A stretch of DNA of 64,000 nucleotides from positions 8,184,001 through 8,248,000 of the forward strand of contig OW051495.1 in assembly GCA_932521035.1 (NCBI GenBank). The letters run 5' to 3'. Of the stretch, positions 1 through 10,535 are shown in pieces (position 1 is the first letter of the stretch; every line of letters begins with the position of its first letter). The translations under genes were made by a program, and so were the position numbers. The notes beneath the pieces are model-generated. The model was not told where the DNA came from. It saw only the letters and a program-made list of their open reading frames with translations, and ran no database searches. Origin of the DNA: Oscheius dolichura. Taxonomy: Eukaryota > Nematoda > Chromadorea > Rhabditida > Rhabditidae.

Positions 1-69
1 TGTTCGATATGGATTTCCATTCAACCACAAAAAAACATGTAGCAGAGACAATGGTAGACGCGGTTACGT

Positions 70-190
70 TGAACACGTTAAAAAAATTTGAAAAAAATTG
101 ATGTTGGCCCATGGGGAACTCGAACTTGGACTGAAAAAAAGCCAAAGATTTGTGAACGAGTGCATTATCCACTCGGCCACTTGATCGCAA
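70..190 (-). repeat. tRNA-derived SINE-like sequence
   Basis: Read on the minus strand, this has an internal RNA polymerase III promoter of the tRNA type: box A TGGCCGAGTGG (169-179) and box B GTTCGAGTTCC (115-125), 43 nt apart, as in Ser/Leu tRNAs. The arms do not fold into a clean cloverleaf and the anticodon region is T-rich, so it is not a functional tRNA gene. Closely related sequence recurs at about 58443-58545 and 58757-58830, which argues for a dispersed tRNA-derived repeat. Confidence 0.55.
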
Positions 191-558
191 TTTCATTACC
201 GCTAATCCATAGCTTACAAGTCGGTTGACCAGTTCCCCGGATTTTACATGTCAAAATGGCGTGCCACGCCGTAACACGAGGTGTTTAGCAGCTAACGAAA
301 ACGATTTCTAGCATAACTTTTGACGATCTATCGAATGGTGTGGGTCTTGTCGCGTGAAGCCACCTTAAAGTTAAAAGGTTTCCTTGTAAGTAGATAATCT
401 TTTTCCTGTAAGCTGTTGTCAAAACTATCACCTTTTCCATTATACTGCTAGTAGTCTACACCATTTTCGACATATGGAAGCTAATTGAATACTATAGAAA
501 TCCACCTGTTGTATTAGTAGAACCCCCTCTATTGACGCGTTCAGTTCTTCTCTATGAA

Positions 559-2437
559 ATGAATGTCACTACTTTCAGCATAAACCCTTATTTTAACCCT
601 CAGCCAACATCATACTTCTTAGCTTTAAAGGTATCTGCTTGTCTTGTTTAATTTATAGAAGTCGGTATAGATTCTTTGCTTGGTTAATACAATCGTAACT
701 GGGATTAGTCTCTACACAATAGCGTTCAAGTCGCCACCATTTCTGTCAAGAGTGTTCATCGGATTGCTCTTGTTCCATTTTAGTGTGTAGGTTTTTTGTT
801 TATAGCATATATTAGAAGCAGTAATGATGACATAATTCATTAAATATTAAAAGTACCTGGGCGTACCTGGGCGGTCTTTTCCCCCGATCAGATTGTTTCT
901 TTGGGAGCCCAGCCGTCTCGTGCCATCATGAAACAAAGGGCTACGACGCAGAACAGGGGTTCAATCAAAAAATAGGGGGCCAATGGAAAAACAAGGGTCT
1001 GGCGAAATAAGGGTCCGATGGCTTGGTCGGCGCCGCCTATCCAGAATTTCTCTGCTTCAAAGGAGTGTTCCCTGGTATGTTACATATGATTCGAAAGGTC
1101 TTGAACTCGCGAATTCAATAGTACACAGGACGAAATGGGCACCTCCAGGGAACAGTGTTTATTTGCCATGTACCGCCGTTAGTTGGCTTGCCCAAAAGTA
1201 TTGGCTGAGATACTGAAGAAAGCCATCTTATCATGTGTTTCCGGTACACCACCGAATTCGCGAGCTCAAGAGCTTTCGAATCATATGTAACATGCCTGGG
1301 AACACTCCTTTTGAGCAGAGAAAATCTGGGTAGACCGCCCCGACCAAGCCATTGGACTCCTATTTTGCATCAGAACCAAACTAAGTGTCTCAAAAAGCCT
1401 GGCCCGAAATAATCAATGTGAAGCGATTCCTCTAAACATTATTTTCAACTTAAAATATACACAACACATAAACATTTAGAGGCATTTTGGCTGTCATGCA
1501 TCTTTCCTTCTTTTCCGTTATCATCTTCTACCTCCCGTATACGGCGCTTAAATTTGACGGGATGTATTCAACTCTCGGTATTCCTACAGTTGCCCAGCTT
1601 GCCATTACTTTTAATCTCATTATAAGTGAGTATTTTCCCTCCAATAATACTATCCTTTTTTAGTTATTGTCACCACTATCGTTCCCATGTTTTATTACCG
1701 AATGGATGCAATTCTCCCTCGAGAACATATTCTCAACTCTAAAGCTCTTCGTTATTCAGTGTATACTATCTTCTACGGGATAGTTAACACCGTCCCCCTA
1801 CCTGCACTGTACATGATCTTTGATTTTGAGGATCAACACAAATTGAAACAATTCCTGCTCCAAACAACTGCTGTTTATTTGGAAGATTTTCTGTCGGACG
1901 AAGTTATAGCTGCACGACTTGATGGTTCGAATCCATTCGCAATTATCTTTATCTATATTCTGTTGTTTTCGTGCTTTCTCGCAGTAGCGATGGTGTTAAT
2001 TAGTGCTGGTGTCATTTGGAAGCTCACCAGCAAAGTTGGAATAACTGGTTCGATTAAATATAAGGCACAACAGAGGCAACTCCTCTGGTCGCTTACTACA
2101 ATGGTAATTCCACAGAAAATTGATCTACAGCTTTGCTCAGAGTGCCGTTTTCACACCCGCTGCGGGCATCATTGTTCCGTGGGCGGCCGTCCTTTTTGTG
2201 ACAAATTCCTATAGAGCAGATATACTGAACGTCCTAATAATTCTCGGCTTGTCAGCGTTTCCTATGGCCATATCCTCCTATGTTCTTACGTACAAGCCGT
2301 ATCGACAGTTTATTCTCAGCCCGTTTCTCAAGGTGGCTCTTCATTAACAGAACTATCTTTATTTTTAGAAAACAGCACTGCAAAAGGCAACTATTCACTA
2401 CCTCAAAAGTCGTCCTCAAAATTTAAGCCTCGACTAG
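559..2437 (+). CDS. Serpentine chemoreceptor A (Str superfamily, SRH/SRI-like)
   Basis: Six exons can be joined in frame: 559-630, 671-786, 1480-1625, 1664-2103, 2141-2332 and 2369-2437, giving 344 aa. The start (MNVTTFSINPYF) matches the start of paralogues B, C and D. The protein is hydrophobic with about seven membrane spans. It has an LPREH motif after TM3, a QQRQL stretch before TM6 and a KPYR motif after TM7, as in nematode SRH/SRI receptors. These are G-protein-coupled chemosensory receptors of ciliated neurons. Intron 2 (787-1479) is long because it carries a foldback insertion that D lacks. All splice sites are GT-AG and the frame is open, so the gene looks functional. Class assignment rests on motif recognition only. 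Confidence 0.85.
941..1387. mobile_element. Foldback/MITE-like insertion in intron 2 of receptor A
   Basis: Aligned with duplicate gene D (junction near 10920), about 447 bp are extra in A. Inside, 1005-1365 forms a large inverted repeat with arms near 1005-1114 and 1254-1365. The outer ends read AAATAAGGGTCCGATGGC on the left and its near-complement on the right. A partial copy of the same end (AAATAGGGGGCCAATGG) lies at about 970, suggesting nested or repeated ends. No transposase is present, so it is non-autonomous. Because D has the empty site, the insertion postdates the A/D duplication or was lost from D. Confidence 0.7.
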
Positions 2438-2466
2438 ACATTTCTATCTCTTTATATGTTTTCACT

Positions 2467-3377
2467 TAAAAGCCGTATCGACGCTTTATTATTGGCATTA
2501 AGCCTTCTGAGGATTCGTTACTGGAGTATGGTTTATTTCCGATGAAAAAGAAACGCGTTTCGTGATCACCATTTTGGGGTCAAACTGTAGCAGTCCCCCT
2601 TGGAACAGGCCACGCTTGAGGGCGTGGTCTGAGCCAGAAGAGTTCGCTTCACCCGCCACCCGGGAAGGTGGCCACCTGGCTTCTTTTTTCCCGGGGTTCA
2701 CTTCCGTTTTTATAGTCGCTAGTTATCTGTTCTATTTCCTTATAAAGCTTAGTATATTCCTAAATTTCTATCATTGTCTATCTCTGGTCGCTAGTCAGAG
2801 TACTGGCCAGGGATGAGTGGGGAGAAAGCCATCTAAGAGAGTGGGAACCATAGAACACATCCGGTAGGAGGCCAGATAGGCCCCTACCGTATTTAATGTG
2901 TTACGAAACTCCCAACTCCCACTAATAAAATTCCTTTCTTTTCCGCTAAAAACCGACGATAGATCTTTGATCACCCGTTTTACCATTGTTTTCATAGCTC
3001 TTACTTTGCTCAGACAATCTATGAAAACAATTCGAATTTCGAAATCCTACTCTAATAATGAGCAGATCTCTGTCTGTCTGTCCGTATGACCTGTCGTCTG
3101 TACGGATTTGACGGGTTGTAGGGGAAAGTGAGAGAAGCAGAAAAATCCGACTGTCAAACCTTATTCGACCGTCAAATTTCTAATACCAACGCGGCCGATA
3201 GCGGCCGGAGGCATACTAGTTAACTTATACTTATGAGATCTTTGACTAATGTTTCATAATTCAGGATAATTCAAATTTCAATTGTCTGTAATTTTTCACA
3301 AGCAAATTTTGTTTCAGAGACGAGAAGAACGAGTCTGCTCACCATTTGTCATAACAAAAGGAGCTTTTCAATGTTAA
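2467..3377 (+). pseudogene. Relic exons of another SRH/SRI-like receptor
   Basis: Two pieces of a further receptor copy lie between A and B. At 2467-2500 a fragment encodes KPYRRFIIGI, the end of exon 5 (after TM7). At 3318-3377, after a good acceptor (GTTTCAG), an open last exon ends in TAA and encodes a tail containing PFVITKGAFQC, matching the last exons of B and C (PFIVTKAVFQF, PFVVTKALFHF). Nothing of exons 1-4 remains, and a Helitron-like element sits between the pieces. It is a decayed member of the tandem cluster. Confidence 0.6.
3045..3219 (+). mobile_element. Non-autonomous Helitron-like element, copy 1
   Basis: The element starts with TC after an A (A|TCCTACTCTAATAATG) and ends with CTAG before a T (GGCATACTAG|T). 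A GC-rich hairpin (GGCCG-atag-CGGCC) lies just upstream of the 3' end. These are the structural hallmarks of Helitron rolling-circle transposons: no terminal inverted repeats, no target duplication and insertion between A and T. It has no coding capacity. Two relatives are at 10102-10353 (minus) and 29983-30161 (plus). Confidence 0.75.
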
Positions 3378-3399
3378 CAACAACATATCAATAAATTAT

Positions 3400-3600
3400 T
3401 TTGCTTGGTTATAATAAAACAGAAGAGGACGGATTCCTAGATGGCCATCCCTGCCGGAGAAGAGCTGTAGTCGAGATTAGGGCCGTCTCCTTTTGCTTAC
3501 GAAAACGGTTGACCCGTGAGCAGCTGGTTATCCACGAGTTATACGACTTATTCATTACAATGCACCAGTAGGATCAATTGAACTTTTGGCTAGATGACTC
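3400..3600 (+). repeat. Duplicated receptor-downstream block, copy 1
   Basis: The sequence downstream of the relic last exon (GGACGGATTCCTAGATGGCC and following, through GGCCGTCTCC to ACGACTTATTCATTACAATG) recurs at about 5160-5360 downstream of receptor B. It marks the tandem duplication unit, last exon plus about 200 bp of flank, that built this cluster. No gene is seen in it. Confidence 0.6.
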
Positions 3601-3884
3601 AATTGAACTGAACTCTCATGGAGAATGGAAATTGGCAGAAATGTCTGTATTTAGAGAAAGTTGATGGCACTCGCCCCGAGTGAACACGAATCCTCCTTGT
3701 TGACATCATGTTACCGGCGCAAGGCGAGACTAATTTGCTCATTATATCTTCATTCTGCACTACTTCATCGCTGACAATTAGTTTTTCATCTAATAATCCA
3801 GTATCCTGCCCGCACCTCTATCACTGATCGAAACATCTGCCGTGCGGGCAACAGCAGTTTCGATTGACAGCCATCTCTAGATGG

Positions 3885-5147
3885 ATGAATACTGCTACGT
3901 ACAATGTCAACCCTTATTTCAATGCCGAGCCGACGCTATTTTTCACATCTTTAAAGGTTAGTTTACGATTAATGTAACCGATTTTCCTACAGGTCCTCGC
4001 TGTCGTCAGCACTCTAATAATTGGAATTAGCCTGTACATTATAGCGTTCAAATCGCCTCCTTTTATGTCACGAGTATTTATCGGACTGCTACTGTATCAT
4101 TTTAGCATGTGAGGTTGTTATTGAAAAGGGAGCTATTCAATGGTTTAGAGCCAGTTTGACCGTAATAACTTTGTCTGTATTTTCGATACCGATCATCTAT
4201 CTCCCGTATATAGCCATTAAATTAATTGGCCCGTTTTCCTCCCTGGGAGTTCCTCCACTCATACAGTTCACATTTGGTGCCCTCCTAGTTTTAAGTAAGT
4301 TTGTATCTTGTAATTATCCACCTAATTATCTTAAGCTACCGGCTCCACAGCCATTCCCCTCTTCTACATATCGTATGAATGCGATTCTCCCTCCTGGACA
4401 TGCCCTCAACTCTAAACTCCTCCGTTATTCTGTCTATATTCTGGTCTATGTTGTATTTAATATTCTTCCGGCCCCTGTAATATATGCTACAGTAGCTTAT
4501 GAAAACCAAAATGAGCTGAAACAAGATCTACTCCGAACATTCTCTATTTACTACGAGGATTTTATGTCCGATCAGATTGTAGCAACCCGAGTAGATGGCT
4601 CAAACCCCATCGCTACAATTATCGTCTACACGTTGATTTTTATATGTTCCCTTGGTATAGCTGTCGTGGTTATTAGTTGCTACGTAATTTGGCAGCTAAC
4701 AAGTAAAGTGGGAGTTTTTGGCTCGGCCAGGTACAAGGCTCAACAGAGGCAACTCTTCCTGTCTCTTGTTATCATGGTAAGTTGAGCAGAACCATTTATA
4801 TGCTAGTATATTACAGACGTCCGTTATCCTTACTGTTATGGCAGTTATTTTACCTACTCTGTTAATGTTGTTAATCGTTAGCTCCTATAGAACGGACATA
4901 GTGAATCTGTTGATATTCCTTGGGCTACTGTCCATTCCTACGGCTATTTCCTCTTACGTATTTACGTACAAGCCATATCTACGGGTTATTTTTGGACTGT
5001 TTAGAAAGGTGGGTTCTCATTAGGCGGCACAGCTTTTTTAGCCATTTATGTATAGTTCGCTTTCAGAAGAACCAAATAGAGCTTCGCGGAGTCTCCTCTC
5101 CATTTATTGTCACAAAAGCTGTATTTCAATTTAGCAATAAAATGTGA
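3885..5147 (+). pseudogene. Serpentine chemoreceptor B with a 1-base frameshift
   Basis: It has the same six-exon layout as A, C and D: 3885-3956, 3993-4108, 4149-4294, 4336-4776, 4817-5008 and 5067-5147. Exon 4 is 441 nt, whereas the three paralogues have exactly 440. The extra base is the A at about 4368 (CTTCTACATATCG against CTTCTACTATCG in C), so the spliced frame is broken. If the 41-nt intron 4295-4335 is kept, 41+1=42 nt restores the frame and the reading frame stays open from exon 3 to the end of exon 4, replacing part of the TM3-TM4 region. It is either a fresh pseudogene, a sequencing error, or a gene expressed with this intron retained. Long tracts are almost identical to C. Confidence 0.75.
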
Positions 5148-5159
5148 ATAAACCTTCAT

Positions 5160-5360
5160 TTTGGTCATAATAACCCAGAAGCGGACGGATTCCTGGATGG
5201 CCATCCATCCCGAGGAAGAGCTGTAATCGAGATGAGGGCCGTCTCCTTTTTCTTATGGAAATGGCTGACCCATGAGCAGCAGGTGAATATCCACGAGTGA
5301 TACGACTTATTCATTACAATGAGCACCAAAGCATCAATTAGACTGAATAGCGAACATGAG
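5160..5360 (+). repeat. Duplicated receptor-downstream block, copy 2
   Basis: Partner of the block at 3400-3600 (GGACGGATTCCTGGATGGCC onward, same order of short motifs). It lies just after the last exon of receptor B, as copy 1 lies after the relic last exon. Confidence 0.6.
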
Positions 5361-5425
5361 ATGATTATTAGATTACCCAGTACTACAAATGTATGGGTAT
5401 TCTATCAATTATAAGGGGTACTTAC

Positions 5426-5870
5426 GTTCTTCTCTCTGTTCTTTTTGGCCCATAACACCGAAATTAGCAGTGGGATAAATATCACAACATATGGTAGAAA
5501 AGCTTGTAAAATAATTTGGAGGGTAAACCTCCGCTGTAGAGCCTTCATCTGCAGAGATGACTTGGCAGTCTTGACAGTGCGATAATTTGACCCAGTTGGG
5601 CAGAAATACATGACGGTTATGAATAAGAAATTAATGGAAAACGGAGCCAAGAAGAAAGTTTTGGCATGGTCGAAGTTGTAGGCACACATGTTGGAGAATA
5701 ATTGGTAAACTTCAGCGATACAAGTGTAGTTCTGAAAATAGTCTCGATGCTTTCAAATCAATCCACATATCGCTATAATTTGCTGGGTACGGATTTACTA
5801 CTAAAAAATCCTAAAAATTAAGGAGCAGCAAAGACTGCAAATAGACAGAAATGCATGGCCCTTGTTACCG
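5426..5870 (-). pseudogene. Relic of a minus-strand chemoreceptor
   Basis: One exon survives cleanly at 5426-5731, with AG in front and a GTAAGT donor behind; its length is a multiple of three (102 codons). It encodes two membrane spans, one around PFSINFLFITVMYF and one around FLPYVVIFIPLLI, separated by the polar QMKALQRR stretch that resembles the TM5-TM6 linker of nematode receptors. Upstream (to about 5870) a fragment reads MHFCLFAVFAAP and then a stop, which looks like a TM3 remnant. No initiating exon or tail is seen. It differs in class from A-D. It could be an unfinished gene model, but the missing exons favour a relic. Confidence 0.5.
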
Positions 5871-6045
5871 GCTCAACGCCAGACTAACTCATTCTGTCTT
5901 CAAGGCAATGTCTACTTTGCGCGGTTCTTGATTTCTGACATTTGTTTTTCAACATAATCGGATACTCTCCAAACGGCTGCTATTATTGACAAGAAAAACA
6001 TCTGCCGTGTGGTCAACAGCAGTTTCGATTGACAGCTCTAGATGG

Positions 6046-7320
6046 ATGAATACTGCCACGTACAATGTCAACCCTTATTTCAATGCCGAGCCGACGCTAT
6101 TTTTCACATCTTTAAAGGTTTACGTTAGTTTACGATTAATGTAACCGATTTTCCTATAGGTCCTCGGTGTCGTCAGCACTTTAACAATTGGAATTAGCCT
6201 GTACATTATAGCGTTCAAATCGCCTCCTTTTATGTCACGAGTATTTATCGGACTGCTACTGTATCATTTTAGCATGTGAGGTTGTTATTGAAAAGGGAGC
6301 TATTCAATGGTTTAGAGCCAGTTTGACCGTAATAACTGTATCAGTGTTCTCAAACCCGATCGTTTATCTCCCGTATACAGCCATCAAATACGTGGGAACA
6401 TTTTCCTCCCTAAATATTGCTCCACACCTACAGTTCTCAGTTACTATTATGTTACTTTTAAGTAAGTTCTTCGTGAACAATTAGCCTCTAATTATCTCAA
6501 GCTACCGGCTCCACAGCCATCCCCCTGTTCTACTATCGTATGGACGCGATTCTCCCTCCCGGACATATCCTCAACTCTAAAAGTCTTCGCTATTTTGTCT
6601 ATATTGTAGTCTATGCCGGGTTTAACTTCCTTCCAGCACCTGCAATCTATGCTGCTTTAGTTTATGAGGATCAAAATAAGCTAAAGCAAGATCTACTCCG
6701 AACATTCTCTATTTACTACGAGGATTTTATGTCCGATCAGATTGTAGCAACCCGAGTAGATGGCTCAAACCCCATCGCTACAATTATCGTCTACACGTTG
6801 ATTTTTATATGTTCCCTTGGTATAGCTGTCGTGGTTATTAGTTGCTACGTAATTTGGCAGCTGACAAGTAAAGTGGGAGTTTTTGGCTCGGCCAGGTACA
6901 AGGCTCAACAGAGGCAACTCTTCCTGTCTCTTGTTATCATGGTAAGTTGAGCAGAACCATTTATATGCTAGTATATTACAGACCTCATTTTTTATTCCAG
7001 TTCTGACAGTTATTCTACCTACTCTGTTAATGTTGTTAATTGTCAACTCCTATAGAACAGACATAATTAATATGATGATGTTTCTTGGATTGCTGTCAAT
7101 CCCTATGGCTATCTCTTCCTACGTGTTTACGTACAAACCTTATCGGCGGTTTATTTTTGGACTGTTTAGAAATGTGAGTTTTATAAAGGGGGTGCATCCG
7201 GTAACTTTTTTAATCACTTATGTATACTGATTTCAGAAGAAGAGCAAAGTGGAGCCTGCCAGAGTCTCCACCCCATTTGTTGTCACAAAAGCTCTATTTC
7301 ACTTTACAAGTCACCGATAA
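6046..7320 (+). CDS. Serpentine chemoreceptor C (SRH/SRI-like)
   Basis: Exons: 6046-6117, 6160-6275, 6316-6461, 6502-6941, 6982-7173 and 7237-7320; all junctions keep the frame. The start is MNTATYNVNPYF. The LPPGH motif follows TM3, a KAQQRQL stretch precedes TM6, KPYRRF follows TM7, and the tail ends FTSHR. Exons 2-5 have exactly the lengths of those in A and D. It is the intact partner of frameshifted B: exons 1-2 and the second half of exon 4 plus intron 4 are nearly identical between them, while exon 3, the first half of exon 4 and exons 5-6 differ clearly. It is predicted to be a chemosensory GPCR; ligand unknown. Confidence 0.87.
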
Positions 7321-7907
7321 ATATTGTGCTGTATAGTTTTTCGAAAGACCGCCCTGTGGTCGAGTTAGTGTATTGATATGAAGGGGATTTTGCTTTAAGG
7401 GGTAAAATAAGGAAGAATCTTCTTTGCAGGGCCTTTTCAAAGGGCTATAGGTCATAAAAAACTTACGAAAAGGTCAACAACTACACAGGTGACTTGGTGG
7501 ACGAATAAATACCAGCGAAATGTCTTCATCCTCGTCGTGGACAAGAAAATTATACAGTAAAAGCAAAACTGTTTAGAATTAGGGTAGTAACAGCAGCGGA
7601 CGTCATTATCCAGGAAGAAATGACCCGAAAAGAAGGATCAACAATGGAATAGGAAGGACAGTATGTCATCTTCTCACCAGCTAGGCTAGTCTGGAGATGA
7701 GGCAGACGTCTGATGGTTGAGAGGCTGGACAACTAGAGACGTCTGATGTCCAGAGAAGAAACTTCAAAGACTCTTTTTTCCCGGTCATTTTGAATTATGC
7801 GCATAACCAAAGTAAGGAGGGGCCAATTAGTGTCTTCAAAAACAGCGTCAATTGCGTAGAGTACAACTCGAATGATCTTCGAATTGAAAGGATGAAGGTG
7901 CGACTTC

Positions 7908-8653
7908 TTATAAGGGCAAATTATCCACTTTCCCGGGATGAACATGGATAAACCTTGATAACGACTGCAATAAAACAAATATTAATCTGACTTGTGTTTG
8001 AGCCAGTACTAGGAATTGTTACAGAAATATTGGCATCAGCAAACTGATCTGTATAGAATTTACAGATGGATCCCTGAGGAAAGTGTTGAGTCATCTCCAG
8101 AAAACCCGAGACTAGATGATCAGGACCAAATCGGGGTGTTCCCCTTGAGACTTGCTCTACTCCGCTTACATTGAAGTCACGAAATTTCCTCTCCACTTCT
8201 TCTTTGGTAAAGAGGTCGAATTGTCCTCTATGGTACGATAGATTGAAGTTGAATTCGCGGAGATTTGGCCATGGTTGAGAAAAGATAATCTTAAACATTC
8301 AATTACAACGTTTTCTCTGATTTTACATACCTCGAGAATAGAACGAAATAATGAAAACGGCTCGTCGCTACAGTCTACCACAAAAAGGCTTGTTTCCGGA
8401 TAAACAGGGAGAAACTTCTTGGTTACATCAATAGCAACATCTATTTCAATGGCAATCTTTACACATTCCTAAAAAAAGCTTTCATATAACACAAATTTTT
8501 AAAAAAACTGACCATTATCTTTGTCTTTGACTGGAGAAGCAGCTCGTAATGATCACACTCTTCACAGCTCATAGAGACCGTCTCTGGTTTCACAATTCCG
8601 ATCAGTGTCACATATTGTTCTACACTTATTTTGGTGCGATCAGGTTTCATCAT
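7908..8653 (-). CDS. Hypothetical protein, possibly related to nematode F-box families
   Basis: A four-exon minus-strand model joins in frame: MMKPDRTKISVEQY..., then ECVKIAIEID..., then IIFSQPWPNLREFNF..., and a last short exon ending in TAA at 7908-7910. The third exon is left at GTAACA (after NIS) and the last entered after TTTTATTGCAG. The protein is soluble, has no signal peptide and has a Cys pair (CEEC) near residue 30. I do not recognise the family. Its strand alternation of hydrophobic residues and motifs such as VVDCSDEPFSLF resemble C-terminal repeats of nematode F-box proteins, but that is only a resemblance. A further upstream exon is possible. Confidence 0.45.
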
Positions 8654-9140
8654 TAGTTCGGTGCATGTTAATCAATGTTTGATTTCCGAGACGTGTACTC
8701 TCTTCCCAATCGGCATCCCAGCGATCTAAGCAGTTTAACCAAGTTCGACCATCATTTATCCTGCCACCTGTCTGTGGACTTGTTAGGCGTCGGTCAATTC
8801 CGGTCATCGACTGCAAACTCGTGAATCTCGTCGAATTCAGTCATTCTCCCAAGTCAGTCTCTCTCCGTCTTTTGTCTGCAGCGGTCGTCTTTTGCATTTC
8901 TACAATTTGTCAGGTTGCTTTCTTCATTTTTTGCTACTTTCGTAACTTTTGGAACTCCTGAAATCAAAGTGCGCGCCGGACCCACCGCTTCTGGGGCTGG
9001 CGCCCTCTGTCATGCCCCTTCCTTCGGGATCCCGACAGAGAAATGGCGCTGTGAGACTCGTTCTCACGTAAAATTGCGTCTCCCGTCCTTTCGGGTCTTT
9101 ATTTTGCTCTAAAAATTCGGGTTAGTAGGTAGCGGCGCCA

Positions 9141-9552
9141 ATGGAACAGCTTGTGAGAGCATCCGCCGCTCACAGCAGCCTACTTCTGCTCCTCTTCGAG
9201 CAGAGAAGGTGTTCCGGCTCAGTTTCCTGGCTGCTCGGGCCCCTCGTCTACCACGGCGGTGTTTGGCTCCGAGGTGGCTCGACTGCCACAAAGGGAGACT
9301 GGTAGTTACCGAAAACTTGACCAGCTTTTGACCAAATTTCAAGTTCAAACAAGTTTTTTTTATTAAATTTCCTCATTTCTGCTTTTCTGTTATTTCACTT
9401 TCAGGCGTCGGCTGCTGGAAGAGGGATATCGCCTGGTGGATCGAGAAGAAGAGCCATGGAGGGCAGACTTGGATTGCCATCCTAGAGAGCGTTTATCGTT
9501 CGATTTAATGCTGCAAAAGCAACGTCGTTGTCGCATCTACTTCGCTTCGTAG
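9141..9552 (+). CDS. Small hypothetical protein, two exons
   Basis: ATG at 9141 opens an exon (9141-9301) joined by a GTAGTT...TTTCAG intron (9302-9404) to a second exon (9405-9552) ending in TAG. The join keeps the frame. The product is about 102 aa: a Leu-rich start (SSLLLLLF), then a basic/acidic part (LLEEGYRLVDREEE). The exon is more GC-rich than the surroundings. No family is recognised. The model rests only on an open frame and consistent splice sites. Confidence 0.3.
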
Positions 9553-9686
9553 TACCCAATTAACCGATTCCTATTGCAGTTGTTATAACGGATCGATGTT
9601 GCCATTCTAGTCGGAGAACAAATGATATTCTTGTTTTCGCCATATTTTGCTATTGGAATACAACGATTGAATGGTCAAATTGGACA

Positions 9687-9977
9687 GTGACCAACGGCTT
9701 CAATTGGCTTCCGAAAGACTATAAATTGCTCTTCAGCGGCAAGAATGCTCATTTTGGAGCACAACATTTCCAAACCTTGGATACAGTAATCAACTCATTA
9801 TATTTCCAGGCACATGCTATTATCAACAATATCTGCGGTCCTGAGCATCCTCTTGTTATCAAACTGACCGACACCTGCAAACAGAAATTGGGATGCCTCA
9901 CTACTAATTCCGCTAAAAGGATGACGACGGATAACGGACCAGAAAATAAGGAAGAAGTAGCTGCTGCCCAAGTTTGA
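9687..9977 (+). CDS. Open exon of an unassigned gene
   Basis: An open frame without a convincing ATG ends in TGA at 9975-9977 with the tail NKEEVAAAQV. A good acceptor (TATTTCCAG) lies inside at about 9809, so the last exon may begin with AHAIINNICGPEHP. Composition looks coding (soluble, mixed polar), but no family is recognised and the 5' exons are not identified. It could belong with the 9141-9552 model. Confidence 0.25.
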   Translation: MTNGFNWLPKDYKLLFSGKNAHFGAQHFQTLDTVINSLYFQAHAIINNICGPEHPLVIKLTDTCKQKLGCLTTNSAKRMTTDNGPENKEEVAAAQV

Positions 9978-10101
9978 TGATGAAGAATTCATTAGTGTTT
10001 CTATTTCAAACTTTTATTGTAACCGTTGTACATTATTGATAAACGCGTGGTTGCCTTTTGCTGTTTTTTTGTCTTCAAGAGTATAAAATTTCTTGAAATA
10101 A

Positions 10102-10353
10102 CAAGTATGCCTCCGGCCGTCTTCGACGGCGCTGGGGTTAACAACTCGGTCGAAAAGCAGTCGACAGCGCCGGCTCCCCCTTCCCAAAACGCTGTTCTAG
10201 TTATTTTCTTGTCGAATAAGCTCTGACAGTCGGATAAACCCTGACGGTCGAAATGTCTGCTTCTCTCTCATTTGACCGGTCAATCCGTACAGACGACAGG
10301 CCATACAGACAGACAGACAGGCACACAGAGATCTGCCTATTATTAGGGTAGGA
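10102..10353 (-). mobile_element. Non-autonomous Helitron-like element, copy 2
   Basis: Minus-strand copy of the family at 3045 and 29983. Its 5' end reads A|TCCTACCCTAATAATAGGC. The 3' end is GGCATACTTG followed by T, with one change from CTAG. The terminal hairpin is GCCGTC-gaa-GACGGC: different bases from the other copies, but still fully paired. At 252 bp it is the longest of the three. Confidence 0.72.
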
Positions 10354-10535
10354 TTTCTAATCTTCCTTCTAAATAGATAATCTTTTTCCTGTAAACTGTT
10401 GTCAAAACTATCACCTTTTCCATTATACCGCCAGTAGTCTACCCCATTTTCGACATGAAAGCTAATTGAATACTATAGAAATCCACCTGTTGTATTAGTA
10501 GAACCTCCTCTATTGACTCATTTCTTCTCTATGAA

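Noticed and set aside
70-190. Functional tRNA-Ser/Leu gene
   Set aside because: Promoter boxes are present but the acceptor and anticodon stems do not form; relatives are repeats.
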